Positions 55,449 through 64,000 of a DNA stretch of 64,000 bases are shown here, in pieces. Position numbers and translations under genes: made by a program. Source of the stretch: Frigoriglobus tundricola (GTDB lineage: Bacteria > Planctomycetota > Planctomycetia > Gemmatales > Gemmataceae); contig NZ_CP053452.2 in the NCBI RefSeq assembly GCF_013128195.2, forward strand, positions 8,246,001-8,310,000, written 5' to 3'. The notes beneath the pieces were generated by a model that saw only the letters and a list, made by a program, of their open reading frames with translations, had not been told where the DNA came from and ran no database searches. How positions within the stretch are numbered: position 1 is the stretch's first letter; each line of letters begins with the position of its first letter.

Positions 55449-58343
55449 ATGAGTACCGGCTGGCACCGACTGATCCCGGCGGACGACGGCTTCCGGGGCG
55501 CGGGGAACTACCCGCTCGACGCGTACTCGGAGTTCCTCCCCGCTCCAAGGGTCGGGTGGAAGCCGTATGGCGGCCGCGGACCGGACCCGGAACTGTTCAC
55601 AGCCGACGACCCGTTCGGCTGGCACGTCGGGGAGTTCGAGGAGCACCTGGAACTGCGCGCCGGTCTGGTGCAGGTCGGCAAGCAGGTGTTGGGGAAACTG
55701 GCCCGCCTGCTCGACGGCGACCCGGAAACCGGCATCTCGGCTCTCGAACTTGCTGACAATCCGTTCTGGCCCGCCGAGTTGCGGGCCGAACCGGCGCTCC
55801 CGCACGAGCGCTGCGTGACCCTGTTACCGCTCGCGTTCTCCCGGACCCAAGACGACAAGGGTCGGGTGCGGTGGACGCTGTACGGCAACAGCGAGCAGGG
55901 GCCGGGGCGGGCGTTCTGGAAGGGGTTCTTCACGGCCCCGAAGAAAGAAGTACCGGCGGACGAAGCGGTCGCGTTCTTCTGCCGGCTCCTCCACGCCGTT
56001 TACGGCGAAGAAATCGAGGGCGCCGCCGGTCTCCACCGGGTCGGGTTCCGGATTCTGCCCGATGAGGCTCCGCTCTTCGATTTCTGGGCCGAAACGCTCC
56101 CGGCGTGGACCGCGGACTTCCTTCTGCCCGACCGGCCGACGCGCGACGCGACGAAGTACCTGCTCACGTTCCGGCCGTTCGGCAAACTGCCGGCGGCCGT
56201 GCGCAAAGCGTATCTGGGCGGGACGCTCCACCTGCTCCCGTTCCCCGGCAGCCTCACGTTCTGGGGGGCGCCGAGTTACCGGCACCTGCACCGCGAGCTG
56301 CCGCTCGCGCTCCAGATCCCGCTCCTCCTCGGCGTGAGCCGGCACCGCGTTCCGGAAGGTGTTCGGGTTCCACAGTCCGGCTTCCTGCACGAGCCGACCG
56401 CGGCCCGGCCCGACGCCGGGCACCACGCCGGGCACGTCCGGAACACGTTCAAACGGACGCACCGGTGGGACAAGATCCTCCGCGACCAGGACGAACTCGC
56501 GCTCCTCGGCCGCGAGGAGAAGCTCCTTCACGTCCTGTTCAGCACGCTGCCGAACGATCTGGGCCTGTACGACAAACCGATGGCCCGCAACGTCCAGCTC
56601 TGGACGGAAGACCACCGGCTCCTCCTCGACGGCCCGAACGCGACGCCCGAGCAGTTGCACGCCGCGATGCGGACGGTCGAAGCCGGCGGGTTGTTCGGGT
56701 ACCGCTTCCACTACCCCGCGATGCGGGTGGGGCGGCACGAGGTGTACTGGCACCGCCCGTTGGTCGCGTACCGCGATAAGGCCGGCGCACCCGTCGTGCT
56801 GCCCGACGCCCCGACGGGGTATCTGACCGCCTATGACGCCGGTGCCCCGAGGCCGGATCGGGCCGTTGAACTGTGGCCGCGGGTCCGCCACCGGCCCGTG
56901 GCTCTTGCCGCGCTCGCGTGTCACAAACCGGGGAGCGGCAAGCCGACGGGTCCGGTGCTCCGCGGGGTGCGGAAGTTGCTCGACGCGTGTGCCCGGTGCG
57001 GCGGTCGGCCGTTGCCCCGAGCGGTGGCGCGGGCGCTCCTCGCCATCGGCCACCACCAGACGCTCGAAAGCTGGCTCGACGCGCTACCCGAGCAGCTGGC
57101 GCCGGGCGCCCGCGCGCTGATCGCTCCCGAAGACCCGCCGCTGCCGCGCCGGGGCCGCGCGAAAGTGCCGGATTCGCTCACCTACCGCCGGACCGCGACC
57201 CGGCCGTTCGAGGTGCGCTACTGGAAGCAGATCGCGGCCCTCAGCGAAGGCCCGTTCCTGAACAAGAACAACGCCGACTGCTGTCGCGACCCCGTCACCC
57301 AGAAGTTCCTTCCGTACTTCGAGCGGCAACTCGAATCCCTCGGCGACCACCTGCTCGGCTACTACGCCCGAACCATCGCCACCGCACGGATGAGCGGGAA
57401 AGTGCTGACGGGAGAGATCCCGTTTCAGTGGCAGACGGACCTCGATTACTCGTGGATGGGCGGCTGGCTGCGGAACCAGGAGGGGGCCGCGGAACGGAAC
57501 ATCGTGGTGGTCATTCCCGGTCGGGACCGGTCCCAGGCCGTCATCATGTCGGACCACTACGACACGGCGTACATGGCCGACCGGTACGAACCGAGTTGCG
57601 GAGGGGTCCTGGCGCGGATGGCCGCGTGCGGGGCGGACGACAACCACTCCGCGACGGCCGCCATGATGCTGGCCGCACCGATCTTCCTCGAACTGAGCCG
57701 CAAGGGATTGCTCGAACGCGACGTCTGGCTCATTCACCTGACGGGGGAAGAGTTCCCGTCCGACTGTCTCGGCGCGCGGGCCCTCACGGAGCGCTTGATC
57801 GAGGGGGAACTCCGGTTGCACCTGCCGGGCGGCAAAATGAAGGACCTTTCGGGGACGCGCGTCCGCGGGCTGTACGTGTCGGACATGATCGCCCACAACA
57901 ACGACCGCGAGCGCGACGTGTTCCAGATTTCACCGGGCACCGGTGCGGACGCGTTCCGGCTGGCAGAAGAAGCGCTGCACGCCGCCAACGTGTGGAACGC
58001 GTCGGTGCCCGTGTGGAACGAGCACCCCGAGCGGGCGGGACGGCCCCGCGGCCGGCGCAGCCCGCACGGGGCGGCGGTTCCCGAGATCGCCCCGCACCTC
58101 GCGCTCTCGGCGGAGGTCCGCACGCCGGTGGACCCGCGCAGCACGCTGTACAACACCGACGGTCAGATCTTCTCCGACGCCGGCGTCCCGTGCGTGCTGT
58201 TCATGGAGAACTACGACATCAACCGGAGCGGGTACCACGACACACGCGACACGATGGCGAACATCGACCTGGACTACGGCGCCGCGCTGTGCGCCATCAC
58301 CATCGAGTCCGTAGCCCGGGTCGCGACGGCAAAGGACGGATAG
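55449..58343 (+). CDS. M28-family peptidase with large unrecognised N-terminal region
   Basis: A 964-residue protein. Residues about 600-960 hold an M28 (aminopeptidase-type) zinc domain: HYD at 703-705, DDN with Asp730/731, GEEF with Glu767/768 and the further metal-side GYHDTRDT near the end. The first 600 residues, rich in Pro, Arg and aromatic stretches (RVGWKPYGG, RYWKQIAALSEGPF), do not resemble a domain I know. No signal peptide was seen. ATG 55449 is the first plausible start; a few codons upstream are open. It probably hydrolyses peptides in the cytoplasm or as part of a larger assembly. Confidence 0.8.
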   Translation: MSTGWHRLIPADDGFRGAGNYPLDAYSEFLPAPRVGWKPYGGRGPDPELFTADDPFGWHVGEFEEHLELRAGLVQVGKQVLGKLARLLDGDPETGISALELADNPFWPAELRAEPALPHERCVTLLPLAFSRTQDDKGRVRWTLYGNSEQGPGRAFWKGFFTAPKKEVPADEAVAFFCRLLHAVYGEEIEGAAGLHRVGFRILPDEAPLFDFWAETLPAWTADFLLPDRPTRDATKYLLTFRPFGKLPAAVRKAYLGGTLHLLPFPGSLTFWGAPSYRHLHRELPLALQIPLLLGVSRHRVPEGVRVPQSGFLHEPTAARPDAGHHAGHVRNTFKRTHRWDKILRDQDELALLGREEKLLHVLFSTLPNDLGLYDKPMARNVQLWTEDHRLLLDGPNATPEQLHAAMRTVEAGGLFGYRFHYPAMRVGRHEVYWHRPLVAYRDKAGAPVVLPDAPTGYLTAYDAGAPRPDRAVELWPRVRHRPVALAALACHKPGSGKPTGPVLRGVRKLLDACARCGGRPLPRAVARALLAIGHHQTLESWLDALPEQLAPGARALIAPEDPPLPRRGRAKVPDSLTYRRTATRPFEVRYWKQIAALSEGPFLNKNNADCCRDPVTQKFLPYFERQLESLGDHLLGYYARTIATARMSGKVLTGEIPFQWQTDLDYSWMGGWLRNQEGAAERNIVVVIPGRDRSQAVIMSDHYDTAYMADRYEPSCGGVLARMAACGADDNHSATAAMMLAAPIFLELSRKGLLERDVWLIHLTGEEFPSDCLGARALTERLIEGELRLHLPGGKMKDLSGTRVRGLYVSDMIAHNNDRERDVFQISPGTGADAFRLAEEALHAANVWNASVPVWNEHPERAGRPRGRRSPHGAAVPEIAPHLALSAEVRTPVDPRSTLYNTDGQIFSDAGVPCVLFMENYDINRSGYHDTRDTMANIDLDYGAALCAITIESVARVATAKDG

Positions 58344-58385
58344 CGCCCCTCCGGGATGGGGTACGGCCGGAACACCAACGAGCGC

Positions 58386-58619
58386 TCACTCGATCTGCTC
58401 GAGCCAGTAGCGGGCGATCTGGCTCAAGCGGAGGAACTCGGCTTCGGTGAGCGGATGGAACCGCCCGTCCCGGTCGTTAAAATCGTCCGGGGCGCTAATT
58501 AAGAACAGGCCGCTGGTGTCGTCGAAAAAGTGCGGGTGGGCGCGCGCAACCTGTACAGCCCACCACTCTTTCGAGTGGCCGGCGGGGCGGACTTCATATT
58601 CCGCAACGAAGGTCGTCAT
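58386..58619 (-). CDS. Small hypothetical protein
   Basis: A 77-residue protein (MTTFVAEYEVRP...FWLEQIE-like end) with a balanced, non-repetitive composition: WWAVQVARAHPHFF in the middle and a helical tail LTEAEFLRLSQIARYWLE. There is no signal peptide. It lies between the M28 gene and a gene-free stretch, on the opposite strand. Function unknown; its regular codon texture makes it more likely real than the shadow frames around it. Confidence 0.5.
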   Translation of the reverse strand: MTTFVAEYEVRPAGHSKEWWAVQVARAHPHFFDDTSGLFLISAPDDFNDRDGRFHPLTEAEFLRLSQIARYWLEQIE

Positions 58620-58999
58620 GTTTGATCGCTCGACTTCGCGCGGGCGACCGTTTCAGTTTCCCATGTTCGCTCCAAAGGTTGAAGCGGTTCGTGGATATTT
58701 TTCCCCGAACGCCTGAAACCGTCCCGATACCTTCGCCACCGGCGCAAATGTGAGTACGGTTTAGGAACCGATATGCTGCCCAACACAGAAGCTTCACTGC
58801 CTCTCGTCGGGGATTCGCTCGTGCCCCCGCGGCCCTCCCGGACTTCAGCCCACGCAGCATTTCCGAGTCCGTTGAACCTTGGCCTTTGACACGCGCGTGA
58901 GCAGCAGCTATCTTCAAAACACACGTTCGTTGCCACGCTCCAACTGGAGCTTTTTTACTGCCCGCCTTCGCGCAACGGACGCCCTCCAGAGCCGCCCCA
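58620..58999. other. Intergenic region, no gene seen
   Basis: 380 bases between the small hypothetical (minus) and the LRR gene (plus). The minus frame to 59046 is Arg/Ala-rich and overlaps the LRR start, so I do not call it. Confidence 0.5.
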
Positions 59000-60232
59000 A
59001 TGCCGCGCAAAATCCCCGGGCTGGTCGCTTTCGCTGCGCTGGTCACGGGCGCATTTGCATCGGGACAGCCGAAGTCCGCCGACCTCGATCAGGCCGGAAC
59101 GACCGCGGCCCTCAAGCGGCTCGGAGGGGCCCTTCAGAGTTTCGAAGTCACCGAGTTCGGCGAGATCCACTTCAAGAGCGAGAAGACCGATCCCGGCTCG
59201 GGGCGCCTCCATGTGTTCCGCCTCAACGGCGCGGACGACAAAACCCTGTCGAAGCTCCCGAAGTCCGATGTGAGCATCGGCCTCGATTTGCGCGGTACGG
59301 GGGTGAGTGATGCGGGGTTGAAGTTCGTTGCGAACCTGAAGGGGCTGCAACTGATCAGCCTCAACGGCACCAAGGTCGGCGACGACGGGTTGAAGGAACT
59401 CCTGGCCTGTAAAGAACTCCGGATGCTCGACCTGTCCGGGACCAAAGTGAAGACCGACGGCCTGCGGCAACTCGACCAGTTCAAGGACTTGCGGGCGCTG
59501 GACCTCAGCCGGTGCGGGGGCGTTACGGAGAAGAGCGGGCGCGACATCGGGTTGGTCAAAGAGCTGCGGTCGCTGAACCTCGAAAAGACCCGCATCGCCG
59601 ACATTAGCATGCGGGACCTGGCCCCACTCAAAAAGCTCTTCACCCTGAACCTCAACGGGACCAAGGTGACGGACGGCGGCATGGCGGACCTCGCCGCGCT
59701 CCCCGAACTGATCAACTTGCACCTGGCCCAAACGGACGTGAGCGACCTCGGGCTTCGGGCTCTCGGTCGGCTGAGCAAACTCGGCCATCTGGACCTCCGC
59801 GCGACGCGGGCGGGCACCGACACTCTGAAAGAACTCCACACCTCCTCGGGCCTGCGCCACCTGGATCTCGAGGACACACGGATCGAAGACGAGGGGATGA
59901 AGCACCTGGTGGGACTTCAGCTCACGCACCTGATCCTGACCAAGACACGGGTCAGCGACAACGGTCTGAAGCAGCTCGGCAAGATCCGCACTTTGAAAGT
60001 GCTGGTCCTCGAAAAGACCCGGGTCACCGATGCGGGGTTGAAAGAGCTGTCCGGTCTCGAAGAGCTGGAAGAACTCAACCTCAACGATAATCTCATTACC
60101 GACGCGGGGTTAAAGGACTTAAAGCTCAAGACCCTTACCAAAATCTCGCTGAAGGGGTGCAAGAAGGTGACCAGGGCCGGCACCAACGCGCTCAAGATGC
60201 TCAACCCGAAAATTCACATCGACGGTCCCTGA
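59000..60232 (+). CDS. Exported leucine-rich repeat protein
   Basis: A 410-residue protein with a signal peptide (IPGLVAFAALVTGAFASGQ) and about twelve leucine-rich repeats of 24 residues from about residue 85 on. The repeats read like LISLNGTKVGDDGLKELLACK and LNLNGTKVTDGGMADLAALPE, the bacterial and planctomycete type with T-x-V/I-x-D-x-G-L. These solenoids bind proteins; no catalytic motif was seen. It ends with NPKIHIDGP. It is apparently monocistronic. The long gap to the next gene carries an inverted repeat. Confidence 0.85.
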   Translation: MPRKIPGLVAFAALVTGAFASGQPKSADLDQAGTTAALKRLGGALQSFEVTEFGEIHFKSEKTDPGSGRLHVFRLNGADDKTLSKLPKSDVSIGLDLRGTGVSDAGLKFVANLKGLQLISLNGTKVGDDGLKELLACKELRMLDLSGTKVKTDGLRQLDQFKDLRALDLSRCGGVTEKSGRDIGLVKELRSLNLEKTRIADISMRDLAPLKKLFTLNLNGTKVTDGGMADLAALPELINLHLAQTDVSDLGLRALGRLSKLGHLDLRATRAGTDTLKELHTSSGLRHLDLEDTRIEDEGMKHLVGLQLTHLILTKTRVSDNGLKQLGKIRTLKVLVLEKTRVTDAGLKELSGLEELEELNLNDNLITDAGLKDLKLKTLTKISLKGCKKVTRAGTNALKMLNPKIHIDGP

Positions 60233-60861
60233 GGCCGACGCAGCGCTCGGGAGCGAGCGCCGACCACAATCCCGATCACCAACCCGACCCGTTCTCCCAA
60301 TCGTGGTGGATCGGCCCACGCCCGGTACGTGTCCAATCCGTCGGTACCAATTCACGTGACCCGAATCCGTCACCTTCGACCGCCCCAACGCCTGGGGCGA
60401 CCACTTCGGTCGCCTCGGGGAGTGTGAGCCGTCCGTCGCAAAGAGCACTCGGGGTCGGCGGATCGTAGGCTTTTCCGATCGGTGTCGGGAAGTCCGGATC
60501 GGGCTTCGTTTTCCCGTGCGGAGGCGAAGAACCGACCCCCCGGCCCCCTCCCTGAAGGTAAGGGGGAGGAAGACCTTCGGAGGTGCACAGCCTTCGGAAA
60601 GCCAGAGGAGGTTCCGCGCGCGTTCACCCCCCTCCCTGAAGGGAGGGGGGCCGGGCGGTCGGTTCTTCGCCGATTTGCAATCAAGTTGTGCGGAATCGGG
60701 GGCTCTCCCGTTGGGCAGCCGGTGACCGTTAGGCCACAGGGCCGTGGTCGTCTGACCTGAGTTCGGCAATGGGGCGCGACGGGGGCCAACTCGGCGCGCC
60801 CGCGTCGTCGCGTTCGGGTGCCTGCCGTTTATCCTCTGGGAAGCCGGACGGGGAACCGCGT
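60233..60861. other. 629-base gap with inverted repeat
   Basis: No gene is visible between the LRR and sigma-factor genes. It holds the inverted repeat at 60523-60671 and the promoter of the sigma/kinase pair, which I cannot place exactly. Confidence 0.5.
60523..60671. repeat. 149-bp element with ~37-bp imperfect inverted arms
   Basis: The left arm begins GGCGAAGAACCGACCCCCCG at 60523; the right arm ends at 60671 with the matching reverse complement (GGCGAAGAACCGACCGCCCG read inward). The arms run on into CCCTCCCTGAAGG-type sequence. The middle has CCTTCGGAGG and CCTTCGG pieces. It looks like a MITE or REP-type dispersed element. Confidence 0.65.
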
Positions 60862-61476
60862 GTGATCGATCCGAGCCCAGACGGACTGGACGAACTGCTC
60901 CACGACGCGCGTACCGGCGACGAGGCGTTCGGCCGCCTGTTGGACCGGTACGTCAACTACCTGACGCTGCTCGCCCGGGTCGAGATCGGTCGGCGGCTGC
61001 AGGGGAAGCTCGACCCGGCCGACCTCGTTCAGGACGTGTTCCTCGAAGCGCACCGCCACTTTCCCGCGTTCCGCGGGACCACGGAGCCGGAGTTCGCCGC
61101 CTGGCTCCGGCAGATCCTGTCCGGGGTGCTCGGGAACACGCTCCGCCGCTATTTCGGGACCCAGGCCCGCGACCCGCGGCTCGAACAGGACCTGCGGGCC
61201 GGCATCGACCGGTCCTCGTGCATGCTCGCCGAGCGGCTCGCCGCCCCGGGGACCAGCCCGAGTGAGGCCGCGTCGCGGCGCGAGCAGGCGGTGCTGTTCG
61301 CGGACGCGCTCGGCCGGCTCCCCGCCGACTACCGCGAGGTGATCGTACTGCGGCACCTGGAGGCGCTCCCGTTCGCGGCGGTCGCGGAGCGGATGGGGCG
61401 CAGCGTGGACAGTGTGGAGAAGCTCTGGCTGCGCGCCCTCGCCCGGCTGCGAGTGGAAGTGGGAGGCGGACCGTGA
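60862..61476 (+). CDS. ECF-type RNA polymerase sigma factor
   Basis: A 204-residue sigma-70 family factor. Region 2 is around LTLLARVEIGRRLQGKLDPADLVQDVFLEAHRHFPAF (ADLVQDVF is the core-binding helix), with region 2.4-like FAAWLRQILSGVL after it. Region 4 is LPADYREVIVLRHLEALPFAAVAERMGRSVDSVEKLWLRAL, a helix-turn-helix that reads the -35 box. The GTG start (VIDPSPDGLDEL) is preferred over an ATG 31 codons upstream, whose extra residues are of low complexity. The stop overlaps the kinase start as GTGA, so the pair is co-translated, a typical planctomycete sigma/kinase module. Confidence 0.85.
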   Translation: MIDPSPDGLDELLHDARTGDEAFGRLLDRYVNYLTLLARVEIGRRLQGKLDPADLVQDVFLEAHRHFPAFRGTTEPEFAAWLRQILSGVLGNTLRRYFGTQARDPRLEQDLRAGIDRSSCMLAERLAAPGTSPSEAASRREQAVLFADALGRLPADYREVIVLRHLEALPFAAVAERMGRSVDSVEKLWLRALARLRVEVGGGP

Positions 61477-63725
61477 ACCGAGCAGCGAACGACAGTTCGG
61501 TGCCGTTCCCGATCGACAGCGACCCGAGCGACGACCCGCGGGTGCTGGCGCTCGTGAAAGAGTACCAGGCCGAATGGGAGGCCGGCCGCCGCCCCGACCG
61601 GGGCGCGTACCTGAGCCGGCACCCGGAACTGGCGCCGCTCCTGGGCGTCTACCTCGACAGCATCGACATGCTGCGCAGCGGCGTTCAGGCCCTCTCGGGG
61701 CCGGGGCCGAGGGCCCAGCGGCTCGAAACGGGGCTCCGGCGCGGCGACCGACTCGGCGAGTTCGAACTGGTCCGGGAGATCGGCCGGGGCGGCATGGGCG
61801 TGGTGTACGAGGCCCGCCAGCCGGCCCTGAACCGGCGGGTCGCGGTGAAGGTGCTGCCCGCGGCGTTCGCGGCCGATCGGACGCGCCTGCAACGGTTCAC
61901 GGTCGAGGCCCAGGCCGCCGCCGCCGTCGCCCACCCGCACATCGTCGCCGTTTACGCGGTCGGCGAGGACCGCGGCGTCCACTATTACGCGATGCGCCTG
62001 GTCGATGGCGTCTCGCTGGACACGCTGGCGGCCGGGGCGTCCACGGCGCCCCCCGCGCCGCTCGGGGAGACCCGCTCCTACGCGCCCGCGGCGGACCCGT
62101 CGGACGGTCCGGGGCGGGGCTACGCGGTTCCCGTTCCCGGGCCGGCGGGTGCGGCCGTCGCCCCGCTCGTCGCGCTGTCGAAATCGGACCGCGGGGCGTA
62201 CTACCGCGAGATCGCCCGGCTCGGGTCGCAGGTCGCACGGGCGCTGGACCACGCCCACCAGTGCGGCGTCGTTCACCGCGACGTCAAGCCCGCGAACCTG
62301 CTGCTCGACACCCACGGCCACGTCTGGGTCACCGATTTCGGGCTGGCACAGTTGGTCGATGGGCCGGCCGTCACGCACACCGGCGGCGCGGTCGGCACCC
62401 TGCGGTACATGAGCCCGGAGCAGGCGGCCGGCGACCGCCGGCGCCTCGACCACCGGACCGACGTGTACTCGCTGGCGGCCACGGTCTACGAACTCGCCAC
62501 CGGGCGGCCCGCGTTCCCCGCCGAGGAGCCCGCGGTGCTCCTCCGCCAGATCACCAACGACGACCCGGCGCCCCCGAGCGCCGGGGACCCGGCGTTCCCG
62601 CGCGATTTCGAAACCGTGCTGCTCAAAGCGCTCCAGAAGGAGCCACGGGACCGCTACGCCACCGCGCGCGAACTGGCCGACGACCTGGACCGCTTCCTGG
62701 CCGGGCGCCCCGTTCTGGCCCGGCGCCCCTCGGTTTGGGACCGGTCCAAGCGGTGGGCCGGGCGGCACCCGGCCACGGTGGCAACGGGTCTCGTTTCGCT
62801 CGTGGTGGTGGTGATCGCGTCGAGCGTGGCGACCGTCCTCGTCGCGGGCGAGCAGGCCGAAACGCGGCGCACCTTCAGCGCCCTCCAGACGGCGCGCCAG
62901 GAGGCCGACAAGCACGCGCGGGCCGAGGAGCAGGCGCGGACAGAAGCCGACGCCGCGGCCCGGGCCGAGCACGAGCGCGCGAACGAGGCGAACCGGCGGT
63001 TCCTCCACGCGAAAGAACTGGGCGACCTCGTTCTGCGGATCAGCGAGGAGGAAATGGGCACGGCGGGACCGCTCCAGGGGCCGCGCCGGCGGCTCCTCCT
63101 CGCGGCCCTGGAGAACTCGCGTCAGCTCCTCGCGGGCGGGCACACCGACCCCAAGGTCCGCGCGGACCTGACACGGGTTGTGGCCCGCGTCGAGAGCCTG
63201 CTCGCGGATCAGGATCTGAGGTGGGAGGCGCATTCGGCCTTTCTGATGAAAGACCCGCAGGTCCGCGCCGAGCTGAAGCTCACCCCCGACCAGGTGCGGC
63301 AGGTCGATCAGGCGTTTCCGGCCCCGCCCGAGAAAGGGCCGGGGAAGGGGCCGCCCGATAAGGGATCGGGAAAACCACCGCCCGATCGGGGGCCGCCACG
63401 GTTCTTCGATCCCAACATGGATGTAAAAATCGAACTGATCCGTTCACTGACCGCACAGCAGCGCGTCCGGCTGCACCAGATCTCGCTCCAGATTCGCCTG
63501 CCGTGGGTGTTCAACGACCCGGAGGTCCTCGAGCCGCTCAAGCTCTACCCGCTCCGCCAGCAGATCCGGCAGATCCTGGCCGATGAGCCCTGGAAGAAGC
63601 AGCCCCCCGGCGGGGACAAGGACGCGCGAGCGCGGGTGGTCGAACGGATCGTGGAGCTGTTCACTCCCGAGCAAAAGGCCGCTTGGGAGGAATTCATCGG
63701 CAAACCGTTCAACCCCAACCACTGA
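61473..63725 (+). CDS. Transmembrane Ser/Thr protein kinase with periplasmic LTxxQ region
   Basis: A 750-residue Hanks-type kinase. The Gly loop is GRGGMGVVYEA (from residue 104), with Lys126 in VAVKVL, the catalytic Asp270 in HRDVKPANLLLD, and DFGLAQL and YMSPEQ in the activation segment. A transmembrane helix lies at residues about 433-458, then a coiled coil (EEQARTEADAAARAEHERA). The external C-terminal part has LTPDQVRQVDQ and LTAQQRVRLHQISLQ, resembling the LTxxQ motif of Spy/CpxP envelope-stress proteins, and a Gly/Pro/Lys linker. It probably senses envelope stress and controls the coupled ECF sigma factor by phosphorylation; this role is inferred. GTG start. Confidence 0.87.
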   Translation: MNRAANDSSVPFPIDSDPSDDPRVLALVKEYQAEWEAGRRPDRGAYLSRHPELAPLLGVYLDSIDMLRSGVQALSGPGPRAQRLETGLRRGDRLGEFELVREIGRGGMGVVYEARQPALNRRVAVKVLPAAFAADRTRLQRFTVEAQAAAAVAHPHIVAVYAVGEDRGVHYYAMRLVDGVSLDTLAAGASTAPPAPLGETRSYAPAADPSDGPGRGYAVPVPGPAGAAVAPLVALSKSDRGAYYREIARLGSQVARALDHAHQCGVVHRDVKPANLLLDTHGHVWVTDFGLAQLVDGPAVTHTGGAVGTLRYMSPEQAAGDRRRLDHRTDVYSLAATVYELATGRPAFPAEEPAVLLRQITNDDPAPPSAGDPAFPRDFETVLLKALQKEPRDRYATARELADDLDRFLAGRPVLARRPSVWDRSKRWAGRHPATVATGLVSLVVVVIASSVATVLVAGEQAETRRTFSALQTARQEADKHARAEEQARTEADAAARAEHERANEANRRFLHAKELGDLVLRISEEEMGTAGPLQGPRRRLLLAALENSRQLLAGGHTDPKVRADLTRVVARVESLLADQDLRWEAHSAFLMKDPQVRAELKLTPDQVRQVDQAFPAPPEKGPGKGPPDKGSGKPPPDRGPPRFFDPNMDVKIELIRSLTAQQRVRLHQISLQIRLPWVFNDPEVLEPLKLYPLRQQIRQILADEPWKKQPPGGDKDARARVVERIVELFTPEQKAAWEEFIGKPFNPNH

Positions 63726-63918
63726 CGTCGCATCGGATTGAGCGAGCGAAACACGCTCGACCGAAAAGAACGGCCCGGACTCAACGGGAGCAGGTCTGCG
63801 GGCCACGGGTGTGTGCGATATCCAACCCGGTCCGAGTCAACGTCACGAGTCTGATCGGCTATGGGAATTGGAGATGAGCGTTTGCAATCTTCGATGTGAG
63901 ATCATCTGTGCGGTTGAG

Positions 63919-63952
63919 CCGCAGAGAACGGTTTGCCGTTCTCTGCGGTTTT
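63919..63952 (+). terminator. 13-bp hairpin with T4
   Basis: CCGCAGAGAACGG and CCGTTCTCTGCGG pair perfectly around TTTG (63919-63948) and are followed by TTTT. It lies downstream of the kinase gene and is a standard intrinsic terminator; nothing else is seen in 63726-64000. Confidence 0.7.
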
Positions 63953-64000
63953 GATCACGGGGCGCCTCGCGGCCGTCGGACGGCTCTGTTCCACGGATCA

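Noticed and set aside
58594..59046. 150-codon minus-strand frame across the start of the LRR gene
   Set aside because: Overlaps a well-supported gene start and the small hypothetical's start, with Arg/Ala/Gly-rich shadow composition.

Overview
The window looks like a chromosomal segment of a planctomycete of the Gemmata type (family Gemmataceae). Coding density and GC are high. The protein families are typical of that group: a DUF1549/DUF1553 protein with a CxxCH motif, a DUF1559 prepilin-like protein, exported giants with an N-terminal LExLExR motif, carboxypeptidase-regulatory-like lipoproteins, an ECF sigma factor overlapping a membrane Ser/Thr kinase, and a ThiD2-ThiE fusion. The assignment rests on gene content and style, not on a database match. 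I saw no rRNA, tRNA or CRISPR.

Layout. 1-6.7 kb: the 3' part of a YtcJ-type amidohydrolase, a small basic-tailed protein, a Clp_N-ThiD2-ThiE fusion, then divergently a TolC-like protein and a PhnD-like binding protein closed by a very long hairpin. 6.8-11.8 kb: a type IIA topoisomerase operon (A subunit, then B subunit) with two small genes lodged between them, a JAMM/JAB-like protein and an 80-residue protein that may be its partner. 11.9-18.0 kb, minus strand: a tightly overlapping five-gene carotenoid tailoring operon (two CrtI/CrtN-type desaturases, acyltransferase, CrtQ-like glycosyltransferase, atypical SDR). 18.2-31 kb: a D-cysteine desulfhydrase-like enzyme, a sedolisin with four Ig-like repeat units, a DUF1549/DUF1553 protein, a seven-repeat delta-60 surface protein and a YcjX-like P-loop protein. 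31.6-35.3 kb: an ankyrin/CxxCH/cyclase-fold hybrid, a lipoprotein and a DUF1559 protein.

35.5-36.9 kb is a complete IS630-family element flanked by TA with a canonical -1 slippery heptamer. A GntR/LacI hybrid regulator follows. 38.6-46.7 kb holds two tandem paralogous exported proteins plus a third, translationally coupled gene. 47.7-50.2 kb encodes a class III aminotransferase fused to a complete acyl-ACP-reductase-like module, the most unusual enzyme here. A class 3 lipase follows, then an IS1-family element with 8-bp target repeats and a frame break. 52.9-58.6 kb has a FemAB-like acyltransferase, a PLD-type nuclease with a His-rich tail, a GNAT, an M28 peptidase with a large unrecognised N-terminal region and a small hypothetical. 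59-64 kb has a leucine-rich repeat protein and the sigma factor/kinase pair, ending in a strong terminator.

Most starts were chosen by ribosome-binding site, signal peptide or family alignment, and many genes begin well inside the longest open frame. ATGA/GTGA overlaps are frequent and mark likely translational coupling in the small-gene pair of the topoisomerase operon, in the carotenoid operon, at 45.58 kb and in the sigma/kinase pair.
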